A stretch of DNA of 64,000 nucleotides from Artemisia argyi. Taxonomy: Eukaryota > Streptophyta > Magnoliopsida > Asterales > Asteraceae. The notes below the pieces were generated by a model. That model saw only the letters and a program-made list of their open reading frames with translations, had not been told where the DNA came from and searched no databases. Location of the stretch: the NCBI GenBank assembly GCA_030686995.1, contig CM060708.1, positions 183,647,115 through 183,711,114 of the forward strand. The letters are read 5' to 3'. Positions 11,840 to 23,491 of the stretch are shown in pieces. A program made the position numbers and the translations under genes. How positions within the stretch are numbered: the first letter of the stretch is position 1; each line of letters opens with the position of its first letter.

Positions 11840-11892
11840 AGATCGTTACAAGTTTTAAAATACAATATATTTTAAAAATCTTGCTAGACGTG

Positions 11893-11904
11893 GCTCTGAT
11901 ACCA
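11893..11904 (-). other. primer-binding site, tRNA-iMet type (element C)
   Basis: TGGTATCAGAGC on the minus strand lies 2 nt after the 5' LTR end. It complements the 3' end of plant initiator tRNA-Met, the usual primer of many Copia elements. Confidence 0.9.
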
Positions 11905-12295
11905 ATTGTGGAAAACTAGAAGGGGGGTTGAATAGTTTTACGTCCTTTTAAATTTATAAACACAAGTTTGTTTTAAAAAACTTCGATTCTAGTTTATGTG
12001 AACTCAATACTTGCACTATATGAACAATTGTATGATAACTTAACTAACAAAGCTAATATAGTAAAGGTAAATAAATAAGTAATGAGAAGAGTTAGAAAGA
12101 TCAAACCACAACACAAGGATTTATAGTGGTTCGGCTACAAGGACACCTTCCTTGTTCCTACTCCAATCACCGAGTCACCTACTCGAGAGTTTTCTTCACT
12201 AAGTCAACAAACTCCCTTTTAGCGGAGAAAACCTTACACACCAATATACACACCACAACAACTTCACAACTTGATCACAACTTCTTCACACCAAT

Positions 12296-12400
12296 ATACT
12301 ACACACCAATCTTCTTCACACCTATCTTCTACACACCAATTTTCTACACACCAATCTTCTACACACCAATCTTCTACTTCACACCAATCTTCACAACTAA
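12296..12400. repeat. 15-bp tandem repeat in the LTR (expanded copy)
   Basis: About six units of TACACACCAATCTTC, partly degenerate, against about three in the other LTR. Since both LTRs were identical at insertion, copy number changed afterwards. Confidence 0.75.
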
Positions 12401-12715
12401 TCTACTTCACTACTAATCAACTTCTACTTCATAAACAACTTCTATATCTTCTAAACAATATATAACAAGCACAACACAATATTCACAAATGAATGTATAT
12501 ATACACTATGCACAACTACTCTTCAACACTTCTTGAACTTGGTTGTAGAAAGAGTGTTCTTCTTTTGCACTTTGGATGAGAATGGATGATGAGGGATTGA
12601 ATCACTTGAAACAAGGATTAATATACAAATGATCAAAGGGTTTTAGAGGATGTTTAGAGAGTTATAGATCTGAAAATTTCGTGCAAAAGGTGGGTGAAAA
12701 TTCCAGAATTAAGGT

Positions 12716-12727
12716 GGTATTTATAGG
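12716..12727 (-). promoter_or_regulatory. LTR TATA box (element C)
   Basis: CCTATAAATACC on the minus strand, about 35 bp downstream of the GC-rich box. It is the best candidate for the genomic RNA promoter. Confidence 0.55.
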
Positions 12728-12760
12728 AGAAGAATTCTGATATTTTCTGACAGGGGATCC

Positions 12761-12833
12761 TGGCGGGACCCCTTAAATCGTGGCCGGCCCCTTTAAAATT
12801 AAGGGGACCGCCCCTTATAATTAAGGGGGCCGC
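12761..12833. promoter_or_regulatory. GC-rich inverted-repeat box in the 5' LTR (element C)
   Basis: F-F-R-R half-sites as in the other LTR, somewhat mutated (for example GGCGGGACC in the first half-site). Confidence 0.5.
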
Positions 12834-13226
12834 TCAACTGTAACGGCCAGAAAACTTGTCTTTTAGTGGGGAAAGTTTATTTGGTGAAAAACTAATTGAT
12901 TTTGGTTAAATATTTGAAATCATATATTTAGTATGATTAAAACATTTTTCTTTATTACCAAAAGTGTTTTTCAAAAAAATATATAATATGTTTATATATT
13001 TAAATAAACTTTGTATTAGTTAATTAAATATCCATTTGATCATAAGATGTATTAAGCACTTGTTTATCCATACCTTAAGTGATTAAGTTGGATATAGTGA
13101 TATAAACTAGCTTAATACTTGTTTACGTAGTAATCTTACGATTGACGAGTTTACATTTTGTGATCGTCAAAATATAGAGATATCGAAAAATATAAATAAC
13201 GTTTTCATTCATTATTTATGTCAACA

Positions 13227-13231
13227 CCAAC
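13227..13231. repeat. target-site duplication CCAAC, right copy (element C)
   Basis: It directly follows the LTR end GTCAACA and is identical to 3716-3720. Confidence 0.9.
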
Positions 13232-13560
13232 ATAAATACCACATGATCTACATATGTGTTGTATCACACTTCTTAACCAAACACATTCTCGACTTCGTTC
13301 ATGGATCGCTAGAATTTCTGCATGGTTAGATGACATTGCTGAGATTGTCTGCTTTATTCAACTCCATGAAATTGTTGTTCCTCTACTTGTAAATACATAT
13401 CCAGTTTTAGATCAACCATTGTTAGAGTCAGACATATATCATGCATCTGCAAAACCAACTAAACTTGTATGTGATAGGTTAGTGAAATATAAACCCATAT
13501 CCTTTGTACCTTGAAGATACCAAAATATTTGTTTTACTCCATTTTAAGATTATGTCTCGT
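13232..13560 (-). pseudogene. Copia RNase H, N-terminal part (element B)
   Basis: Minus-strand translation from about 13550 down gives the Copia pattern YLQGTKDMGLYFTN, then LVGFADA, KTGYVFTSRGTTISW, SNHAEILAIHE and CVWLRSVIQHI. Stops interrupt it, for instance just after LVGFADA. It runs up to the insertion point of element C, beyond which the C-terminal part lies at 3451-3720. Confidence 0.8.
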
Positions 13561-16500
13561 TAAAACCTTACTAGATAAAACCCAGTGGGACAAAAATTCT
13601 AGTGAAGGAAAAAAGAGTACATAACTCCTTTATATGCTCGGGGATGTTGCCTCATTAAAAAACTTGCCAGAAAACCTATGGGGACAAAGCCATGGTCAAG
13701 GGAAAAAGAGTGCAACGCGTATTTTCTTTCCCCCTGATGATCACATCACTTATACTCATTGAATCAGTGAAATGCACCTTAAAGTGTTTTGATAGAATCA
13801 CATGAATAAATATTCTCTACATTTTGTTCACATATCTAATTTAAGGATTAAGATACATCATACATCTCATTCAAGTTTATCCTTATACTTCACATATACA
13901 TAATCTAGTATGGTGCATTTAAATCGATATTGTGATCATCATCAAATGGAGTCTTTTCAACATCATGTGACCTCATAAACATAAGTGTCATTTATCCATA
14001 TAAAGATAGTTAGCATCTTTCTATAGTTTTCATGATGCACAAAATTTTTATCCTTAAGATGTTCAATTCGCAATAAAGACAAACTTTGTCTTTTGTTTCA
14101 AATTCAATTTCCATGCATTTAATCACCTTTACAAACTATATGAAACTTAAACCATATGCAAATGAAGATCTCATAATAAAGTTTCATATGCGAACATGGC
14201 ACAATACTATACGTTTAGGTGATTATTACACATATGCCGAAAACATGATTAGTTCAATCCAATCAAATATTATTCTTGAGAACTTTTCTTATATGCTCGA
14301 ACATAAAAATCACTAGCATGCTCCATGCGTTTTATATGCTACAATGAAATCCCAAAATCACATGAGCTCTATACATTAAATTTTAGACGTATATCAATTA
14401 CTTATTATATTGCCAGACTCATAAATATTATATACATTATTGGATCCACCACATGAGAACATATCTCCTTATGATCATTTACATGTCTTTATGAAAGTAT
14501 TGCGTGCCATTAGTTGTGCCTTATATATGAACATTTCAATATTTTAATTTCACTTTATCATAAAGATCAATGCATATCCAATAATCTTACACATTCATAT
14601 ATACAAACTTCAAGTCCTAGTAACCATTTCACAACAGACTTTAATCTTTCCTTAGATCTTTGCGTCTTTACTTCATTTGGCCATTCTTTTATACATCTGC
14701 ACCTCTTACAGATATTTAATATCCTCTCCTTTTATTTTAGCGCTATATTATTTACCTCATAATCATTATCATATATAATAGTACTATCGACATCGATTCA
14801 TTTCTTTTCGATTCCACACTTTACTAGACATTATATATCATTTACTGAGATCTCATAGTTTTTCATGTACCCGGGGTTTTTCAATAACCTTCACGTCTAG
14901 TGTTTCTTGACTATTATGGGGTCTTATTACCTCGATTTGACCATCTTCGTTTTCCTGCTCAATTTCATTTATTCATTCGAGGACTTTACTTGGAATCGAT
15001 TAGTCTATCATGCTGCAGCCATGCCATAGACTCACTACCAATCATTTATTTTCATGTTGGGACATACATTATAATTGAAGCAATAGCAGCGTAATATGAT
15101 CTAGTCACTTTCTTTAGGTCACTAAACATGTTTGGCATTACTAGATCTGGAATGTTATTTGTCCCTTAAACTTTAACTTCATATTCATTAGTGTGAGGAT
15201 CAGCATTTATATCATAATTCATTTCAAGTTTCTCGCTGCTCATTCTCTCCCCCAGAATGAATTATCAATTTAAACATCCCATTTTGTGTGTTGTGGTGGA
15301 TTTACTATATATCACACAATTATAAAATCTCACATGGGAAATATGGTTTGTGACCAAAACCATTCTAACATGGAGGATTCATTATAGATTGTTGGCAAGA
15401 TGCGAATTCATATGTCATAACATGCCCCATAAACTAAAAGTTTTGTTCTCATAATATTATTGCCTTTGCAATCAACTGAAGACGTTTTATAAACGTTTCA
15501 ACAAAAGCAATTCGCATATGAATATGGGCTACTTTTATGTTTGACACTTATTCCAATAATCGCCCAATACTTGGAAGTACTCACTACCATTTTCAATAAT
15601 TTAATTTGAAATCCATGCTCGCATTATAGAAGTCGAGCCACTAATCACGCTGACCTTAAGTTGCATCTTTGATGATCATTTTGACGATACATCGATTTTA
15701 AAACTCAAAATGATCCTTATGGCGGATGTATATGCCTACATACATCCTCGTCATATTCTTTTCAAAACTTTATAGGACTCCTAACTTTAGCTTGGTGGTG
15801 ATAGTAACATTAACTTCCATTGAGAACAATAAGATAACAAATCAACCTTGAAGAACCCATGGTTCTTTTACACATTTCGCATCATTACTTACTCGGGATG
15901 GTCCAACCGGTCATGCCAATTAATACAACAATCTTGGCTCATAAACTTATAGTTTATGACCACACATGCTTCTATTGCTCTTGATATTTATATAAGCTAT
16001 GTGTGGCTTCTCACAATTATATTAATATGCAAATTAGCATATTGCAGAATCAAATAATAAAGCATGATCTATACAAAAAGTTGTGCTATTTGCTAAACAC
16101 ATTTATGTCATTGATCAATTAGTCAAGTCTCATAAGTAAATAATATTAGGGTGCGTTTGGTTCACAAATGGTATTAGAAATTGGGAATGGTTTGAAAGAT
16201 TGGGAAAAGGTTTGAGAAAAAAGTAGGAGAGAGAAAATATATTATTATATATAATTATATTTAATTTATTAAATTTTTATAAGATTTAAATATAATATAA
16301 ATAAATTAAAAAAAAAACATAAATGAATATAAAATGAGAAAAATACTTAATTTGTGGCTGAGAATATTTGATTAGATGGTTTGTCAGTGTATTTGCTCCA
16401 TACCCACCATTTACTTATTGAATGAGTTTTAAAAATTGAATCATTTATTTGATTCCAAAAGACCCAAACAAACAATTGTTTTGATGTTCCAATCCATTCC

Positions 16501-18170
16501 AACAGTGCCATACCCGCATACCAAACACATCCTTAGTGATAATGGTCACTATATCTTATCACATCTGGTAGCCCATCAACTATCCTATTCATATCATGCA
16601 TGCAATTATATATAATTTAAATTCGTCCATAACCCAATATTTATATTAATCAAACATGGTCATACTTTTTTCAAACAGTGAAGCATCTTCAATTGGACGG
16701 GTTAATTATATTTTAATAAAAGCTGTAACAAATATTAATTCAGTTTTTTCTATCATAGATGTAGTCTATCTTCACAAAACAACAACAAAGAATTTATCAC
16801 ATCGCCAACTATATATCGACTTAAACTTGAAACCTTTAGTGATGCTTATCAGTTTTGGTGTGGTATTATGGTATATACATTTTTCTTCGTTTTTGTAAAT
16901 AGACCGACACATTATGCTATCCGAAACTGACCATACATGTCATATAATATAATCTTTCAGAGGGGCATGGCGATCATGATACACAATCTTATTATAAATT
17001 TTCTATTAAATTTTATTTTCTTTCATATGACCGCATATCACTCTAGGTTGATATCTTGGCAATTACTATCTCGCAAACTTCATATACATGTATAGCATTT
17101 AAATCATAAATATAATTCTTTTGAGTGTTTTGAATCTCTATATCAACTTATGCAAGATATGGTACCTATGCTTTTAAAGTTAAGAAACAAATCATAGGTC
17201 CAAAACCGTGAAGATTAACATAGTGAATAAAAGTTTAAAAAAATTATGCCTAGCAATCAAGCTCTCAAATATATACAACAAAGTCATGTTCATAACTGTA
17301 AGCATGTCCTTATATCACATCCAGAATATTAAAACGACATAGTCATCATTAACTTTCACGAGTATCAAATCAAGCCATGATACTATTACTAAATTTATAA
17401 AACTATCTTATTATAATTACTTCTAATTAGACAAAAGGTGCCATGATAAATCAATTATGCAAACATAACTATAAAAATAGTTTGGTGACTAAAAAAAAAA
17501 TCAAATACAATGACTAATAATAATTAGATAACCATACATGCATGTAAATGCTTTTATGTATGTTAGCTGGTAAGAAGAATCGGTAAACGTTTGGCATAGT
17601 AATTTTATGACAAAAAGAGAAATATGTGCTCATTCCAGAATAAATCAAACAAGGTTAACAATTTCAAAACATATAAACATGCACATGTGGTCTAAAGAAT
17701 TCTCGCTATAACATAGTATTAAATATCCCGTTTAGCAATTGGACTACAACTTATACTTCAGCAATTGGACTACACTTATGGAACGTACCATCTTATGATT
17801 CCCTAATTTTGATACGAAGAAAATGATAAATATACATGAATTATAATTACCATCAATTACAACATATATTAGTAGCAATACATCTTGAATCGATGAGCTA
17901 TGATTAAAAACGCATATGAGATAAAGCTTGTAAAAAAACCTAGCATACAACAGATTCATTGTTTTGTTTTACCAATATTTTAATTCTTACTTAATTTTGG
18001 TTATACAAACAATTACAATACATATACCTTGAATCAACGAACATGTATACATATTCAATATTTAATTAGGGATTAAAATTTACCTCCTGAGATCAAAACT
18101 TACTTCAATACCATATCACTCCTCCATCTGGTGGAAAAACGAGAGAAAACAAAACAAACCTAAAGCTTTT
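13561..18170 (-). repeat. degenerate interior of element B
   Basis: No open Copia gag, integrase or reverse transcriptase could be read here. Directly behind RNase H, at about 13550-13745, lie two degenerate relatives of the motif found next to B's polypurine tract at 3355-3440 (pattern CCTCATTAAAAA...CCAGTGGGA...AAAAAGAGTGCAA). The interior is therefore rearranged, perhaps from two related copies. A Tourist-like MITE sits at 16149-16532. Confidence 0.5.
16149..16532. mobile_element. Tourist-like MITE (PIF/Harbinger type)
   Basis: The 384-bp segment begins GGGTGCGTTTGGT and ends ACCAAACACATCC, imperfect terminal inverted repeats. It is flanked by TTA on both sides (16146-16148 and 16533-16535), the target duplication expected for PIF/Harbinger elements. 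It is non-coding and AT-rich. Confidence 0.75.
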
Positions 18171-18186
18171 GAGTGTGCTGATAACG
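18171..18186 (-). other. primer-binding site of element B
   Basis: CGTTATCAGCACACTC on the minus strand directly follows the 5' LTR. This belongs to the 'GTTATCAGCAC' type common in plant Copia elements, which appears to pair with an internal anticodon-region tRNA segment rather than a 3' end. The tRNA identity is inference. Confidence 0.6.
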
Positions 18187-18426
18187 TATTGTGAAACAAC
18201 AGCCTAATAGCACAATGAAAACAATGATAAAAGGAACATAAAGAGTATGAGAGGGAAATATAGAGCTTGTTATTGGTGTGTCTTCACATTATATTAGGTG
18301 CCTCTATTTATAGGGACCTTAACATGAATGGTATTAAGTACATATTGGGTGTTACAAGACTAATCATAAAGGTCATGAATATGATGATTAATGTGTACAA
18401 TCAATATAATAAATATATTCATAACA
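18187..18426 (-). repeat. 5' LTR of element B
   Basis: A 240-bp partner of 3071-3310 followed on the minus strand by the primer site. The short LTR size suits small Copia lineages. Confidence 0.85.
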
Positions 18427-18431
18427 AATTG

Positions 18432-19331
18432 TTATTACTTGAGGCATAATTGTCAATAAGTCATAACTTGAGACAAAATTCATTAATTAGAATTATCATG
18501 CATTGATCTATTTAGTATTTTGATAAGGGATATTAAGCAATTATTATTTATAATAAATTAAAGTACTTAGTACGTTTGTTTTAATTAATAATAGATTGTA
18601 TCCTATATTTGCATGTTTAAATCCGTGAATAACTTATGTTATTCTAAATTGTCCGTTGTCAATTAATGATGAGGGAATATCATTAAACTAAGACAAATCT
18701 GAGTATTAGTTAGAATATACTTCAAAGTATATTGATGCGTTCTCATGCCAATTTAACATGATATTCAATAAATTGAATATAGAACTTATCCCGACTACAT
18801 GAGTTTACTTTTTGGATCTTGTCATTAAATAAATCATGAAAATAGTTATCCTCAGACTTGAGATACCAGATAAGTGTCATGGATGTAGTGCATTTCTGTG
18901 AAGCAATTTATCGCTATCCGTAATTCGTAGTTATAAGGATTGTCTTCAGAAATATTGCAAAGTTCATGGGTTATTGCATGTAGTCAAGATATAATTTGTT
19001 CCTTCAAATTTGTTTGTAAGTTTAATACTACTGGGCCCCTCGTAGGGTTGACAAGATGTTTACATGAGCACGCCCAAAGTCTATCTGGAATACGTTCAGA
19101 TGTTTTGCTAATCTTACTCAATCATAAACAACGAGAAACAGAATTGTTAATTAAAGAATGACTAAAATTCATATCTTTATTAACGTGGTATTAGAAATAA
19201 AAGGATAATAATAATGATGAATCATTAAAGGTTTTTCCAGGTGACCTCCCTCGAGTTGAATTAGAGGCATTGGCGTGTTGCTAGACGCTAACCAATGTCA
19301 TTATACTATTTACAAATATCCAAGTGGGAAC
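18432..19331 (+). mobile_element. 3' interior of outer element A with polypurine tract
   Basis: AT-rich sequence without an open frame. It ends in CCAAGTGGGAAC (19320-19331), a polypurine-tract-like sequence directly before the LTR at 19332. It should be continuous with 1-3065 once element B is removed. Element A's gag-pol, if any, lies beyond the window. Confidence 0.5.
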
Positions 19332-20202
19332 TGTTAGAGTTTGTGGATAAATATTAATAAGTGTATGTCTAGAATCGAACTCGAGACCACGGGATTTCAC
19401 ACTTTATGTATGAGAATTAAAGTTTAATAATTTGATATATTTTTTAATTACACAAAACAAATAAAGAACGTTAGTAATTAACGAAAATTGACTAACGTAT
19501 AAAGATAAGGACTACGGATAAAAAATAGAGAACAAGAAAGATCTAGAACCCTTGTGGGCTCTTAGATCCAATCGGCCAAGGGTTTCAAACCCAACCCAAG
19601 CCCTAACTTGTTCCCTAAGTTTTGTATCCTATAAAAGCAAAATCAAGGATTTATTTTTGTATCTCTTGTACACACATTAAATAAAGCCTTGGTTTTCTTT
19701 CTTTGTACCTCTCGATATGTTCACAGAAAAAGACTGATATACATGCATGAGTATATCATGCATGTGTATGAGAAAATATAATTGTTTTCTGTGAAACGAC
19801 AACAACAATAACATAAAGGGTTTTTGATGTTTTGTTTTCTTTGTTGAATAGTTTTGTTTTTCTTAAAACAAAATTGTTTTATGTATTATTTAACTAGCAT
19901 TAACTTTAATTCGTTAATAGTACGTGTACAAAAACGTGGTACAATCACACTATTGATTGTATCTTGGATCGATTAACAAAACGGTAAAGGATTAATCATT
20001 GATCCGTATTAACCCTAATTAGGGTTCATCACTTGTTCAAGATTTATTGAAGTTTGATTCTTGTTTAGCTAGAATCCAAATGTACGTTCTTGTTTATGTT
20101 TTAGTTAATCTTTTATATGTTATACATGATCCTACGCTTCCGCATAATGTGACTACTTGATTTATTTAATTATATGAATGTAATGATTTAATAATTCTAA
20201 CC
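19332..20202 (+). repeat. 3' LTR of element A
   Basis: It starts TGTTAGAGT and ends TTCTAAC(C), short inverted ends typical of an LTR. A promoter CTATAAAAG lies at 19629-19637 and an AATAAAGCC poly(A)-like signal near 19680, giving a U3-R-U5 order on the plus strand. No primer site follows, which fits a 3' LTR. The partner LTR is outside the window. Confidence 0.65.
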
Positions 20203-20255
20203 GTTGTTGTTGTTGTTGCTGCTGCTGCTGTTGTTGCTGTTGTTCTTGTTGTAAC
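20203..20255. repeat. (GTT/GCT)n trinucleotide repeat
   Basis: About 50 bp of GTT and GCT triplets directly after the LTR of element A. Confidence 0.9.
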
Positions 20256-20966
20256 GACAACTAATTAGTTCACAATTTATACACCACAATCATTTTACAT
20301 GTTCTAAGTACGACTTGAACCTATAATCATTCGTTTGAATAGATTCTCACACAAGAACACAAACCTTTTGGTTATGAATCTTATTGATTGATTCCTACAT
20401 ACTCAAACCAAACAGCTTCTAATGCTTTATGGGTGGTCTATGACTCACCTTTTCACCCATATGCCTACGCCTACCCTAAAATAATAGGCTTCATATGGAT
20501 GAATTTACAAATACATCAAATACATCTCACATGTAATAAATATTGACTTGAATGATATAGTAAATCGAAACACTCGGCCCTTAACTAACATGTTGTTCAA
20601 AGTGATATAGCCTACAACTTTGATCACTTTTGAATATATTATGTTTACATTCTTGAAAGGCAAGAGTTAGGCAAAAGTGTGAAACAATCACGTTCGGTCT
20701 ATAGCGAAGTTGAAAAGTCCTCTACCGGGAATTTTCATCTTGATAAGGGTTTGGCCCACACATACACTAAAGTGTCGGCTATATACTACTCGCTTGTTTC
20801 TCAAAGGAAATACAACAATGGTCTTGTATTTTTATTATTTCATAAAGTTGGTACTATTACTTTTTCGACTAACACCAATTTCAAATTGTCACATTTTGTG
20901 AATCAAGTAATCTCTATTAGTTTCTAAATCCTACTTTAGCAAAAATATAGTTATAGTTATAGTGTG

Positions 20967-20997
<31 letters not shown>

Positions 20998-22849
20998 TGA
21001 TTTTCATTTGGGTTGTATTCTCTTTTATTGGTTTCTGCCTTTGTGCCATGTAAAATCTTTGCCATATTCAAAAAATGAAAATTCTAATTTTTTGCCCAAA
21101 AAAATGTACACGTTTAAGACAAAGAATCTGTTTATTTGTGTTTCAATAAATGAACGGCCTCAAATGCAATAAATATTTTTTTATCGTGAAGCGTTTGTTG
21201 TAAATCCGTGAATATAATCGGTTGAATTTTAGAGATTTTGTCCTCAAAGTTTTTAAACACTGGGAAATTTCTTTTGTAGCTTATTATGACATGAAAAGTT
21301 AAAAGAAATTGAAATAATGTAGAATTTAACAACTAATAAGAATAGCATAGAATCTTCTATACAAAAAGCTTACTAGACGTTGTAATTAAGTCTTTATCAT
21401 TCACGTTTGCTTATCAATTGTAATTCAATCGTCGGTTGATAAAGACTCGATTACGAAATAACTTTTAATTTTTTTTTCCATTTACAAAATTCAAGCCAAG
21501 AGGAATCAGGACTTATTTTTTTATGTTGTGGAAAGGTTTAACTTTGTATTAATTTCAGGATCAAAGAACCTTTTATTATTTTTGCACCGATGATGGAGAA
21601 CCTTGGAATAATCATTGTATTTCAGTGGTGTTGGTATCTTAATCTTTTTCTAATATTCCACTAACTCAAAAGGAGAAAAAGTCTCTTTTTTCATGACTTG
21701 ACATCTACACCTAAGGGATCCTCTTCATCATTTCAAGATATAATTTTAACTTGAAGCAACAAATATTTATGATTTTGGGAGTAGAATTTTAACTTCTGAT
21801 TAAAAGTGATATAATTATACATAAAACTTTATTGGTAAAAACAGGCAATGTGAAACTTATCATGAATTAAAGCATACAAAACACGATGTCGGTAGAGTAA
21901 GTTATGAAGTTGAATGTGCATGAAGGTGCATGTGAGCACATGCAACACACTACCTGTATTTGTCTTTTTAACAAAATTTTTTGTATAATACTGTATGAGG
22001 ACAGTCAGTGCTAAGCTTGGACTCTTGCTATGTCTCAATCATTGTACAAGTCATTAACTATGAAAATAATCCATTAAATCACATTTTACCAAAATTGAAC
22101 AATCATTAAAGGTGTTAATGGGATTGATTACAGTTTAGAAGTTTATGGTTCAACAAACTTTTTTCATCAATATTTATTTATTTAGAATGAACTATTATTT
22201 TTTCTTTTGTGCATTACAAAGACCAGTTCCACAGTAAAATTTTAGGATTACATCCTTTCATGAGTTTTTAATGATATTGCTTCCATACACTATACATACA
22301 TTCAACGTCTTTTTGTTTTATATTCGAATAAATGGAATAATGTTTTTTTTTTATTCCCTTTTTATTTTTATATTGATGTAAAAATAGTGAACAAGTTGTG
22401 ATAGTCGTATAGGCACACACTTCAAGCAACCTGGACCAGATTTAACAAAAATTTAAAATAAATTATTCACTTATTGGTTAGTACACTGCGCAAACCTTCT
22501 ACAGCACTGAAATCAATTATGATTTCATTAAGAAACATGTATTTCCTCAATATTTTGTCAATCTCAATATAAAATTTCATAAAAAATTCCCATCAATACT
22601 TAACATGTCGACTGCAAAGAAAAACTGTATATTTTGTCAATACAACGTTAAAAAAGAATATATGACAGGATGCATTGTCACTAGTACAGTACAAGCAACC
22701 ACAACACACTCAATTTCCATAAAAACCAAAGCAAACCAAACCTCTCCCCTGTCTACATTTCTTTAGCAAAACTAATTGCTGTCCACACTTCTTTCACACC
22801 TTATTCCTTAAAAAAAAAAACACCACTATCGTCACCGCAGCGCCACACC
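20256..22849. other. intergenic stretch upstream of the NHL gene
   Basis: No gene seen. It contains a 28-bp T run (20967-20994) and AT-rich sequence. The last ~170 bp (CT-rich near 22740-22790) probably hold the leader of the NHL gene. AT-rich TATA candidates lie near 22655 (AATATATGA) and 22716, neither certain. Confidence 0.5.
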
Positions 22850-23491
22850 ATGTCGGTCAAAGAATGCACTCACCATAAAAATAAAAATAAAAAGTTTCTC
22901 CGAAAACTTTGTTCCGCCTTCCTAATCCTCGCGTTCCTGGTACTCCTCACTTTCTTGATCACATGGGCTATTCTCCAGCCAAGAAAGCCTAGGTTCGTAC
23001 TCCAAGATGCCACAATCTTCAACTTCAACGTATCCGCCCCAATCTTACTATCCTCGAATTTTCAAGTAACAATCTCATCCCATAACCCTAACGAAAGAAT
23101 CGGGATTTACTATGATAGGCTAAACACTTTTGCAGTGTATCATAACCAACAAATCACTTATTTCACTGGGATCCAGCCTGTGTACCAAGGACACAAGGAC
23201 ACAAACGTTTGGTCACCTTTTATTTATGGGAATAATGTTCCTGTTGCACCTTACAATGGAGCATCCTTAACTCAAGATCAATCTAATGGCGCGATTATGA
23301 TATTTGTTAAAATGAATGGACGTGTTAGATGGAGAGTTGGCAGGTTTATTTCTGGGAGATATCATATTCATGTCACTTGTGCTGCTTATATTCCCTTCGG
23401 AAATAATAAGATGACTTCTGTGATACCCGGGATTCAAGTTGGTACTGGAATGAAGTATCAGTTGTCGCAAAGGTGTAGTGTTAATGTGTGA
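22850..23491 (+). CDS. NDR1/HIN1-like (NHL, LEA_2 family) membrane protein
   Basis: A complete single-exon gene of 213 residues. NHL proteins are plant plasma-membrane-associated LEA_2 proteins, several involved in pathogen defence or stress. A short basic cytosolic N-terminus (HHKNKNKKFLRK) is followed by one membrane helix at about residues 20-42 (LCSAFLILAFLVLLTFLITW). The extracytoplasmic LEA_2 domain then shows the family's NPN motif in ISSHNPNERIGIYYD, a YQGHKDTNVW block and the closing CSV. Length and single-exon form are normal for the family. No break was found. AATAAA at 23659-23664 is a likely poly(A) signal. Which NHL member this is cannot be decided by eye. Confidence 0.93.
   Translation: MSVKECTHHKNKNKKFLRKLCSAFLILAFLVLLTFLITWAILQPRKPRFVLQDATIFNFNVSAPILLSSNFQVTISSHNPNERIGIYYDRLNTFAVYHNQQITYFTGIQPVYQGHKDTNVWSPFIYGNNVPVAPYNGASLTQDQSNGAIMIFVKMNGRVRWRVGRFISGRYHIHVTCAAYIPFGNNKMTSVIPGIQVGTGMKYQLSQRCSVNV

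Larger units (their letters stand above)
11907..13226 (-). repeat. 5' LTR of element C
   Basis: A 1320-bp copy of 3721-5001 with the same ends. The TATA-like CTATAAATACC is at 12716-12727 and the GC-rich box at 12761-12833. It is longer than its partner mainly because it has more TACACACCAATCTTC units (about 12296-12400). Confidence 0.88.

Noticed and set aside
11893..11904. tRNA-like 12-mer (also at 28690)
   Set aside because: It is the complement of a tRNA 3' end (primer site), not a tRNA gene.
12296..12400. Possible CRISPR-like array
   Set aside because: Contiguous 15-bp tandem repeats without spacers, in a plant LTR.
12126..12416. Frame rich in FYTPIF repeats, also at 3941-4177
   Set aside because: Translation of the LTR minisatellite.
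20679..20927. 82-codon frame between element A and the NHL gene
   Set aside because: No recognisable motif, no promoter or splice support.
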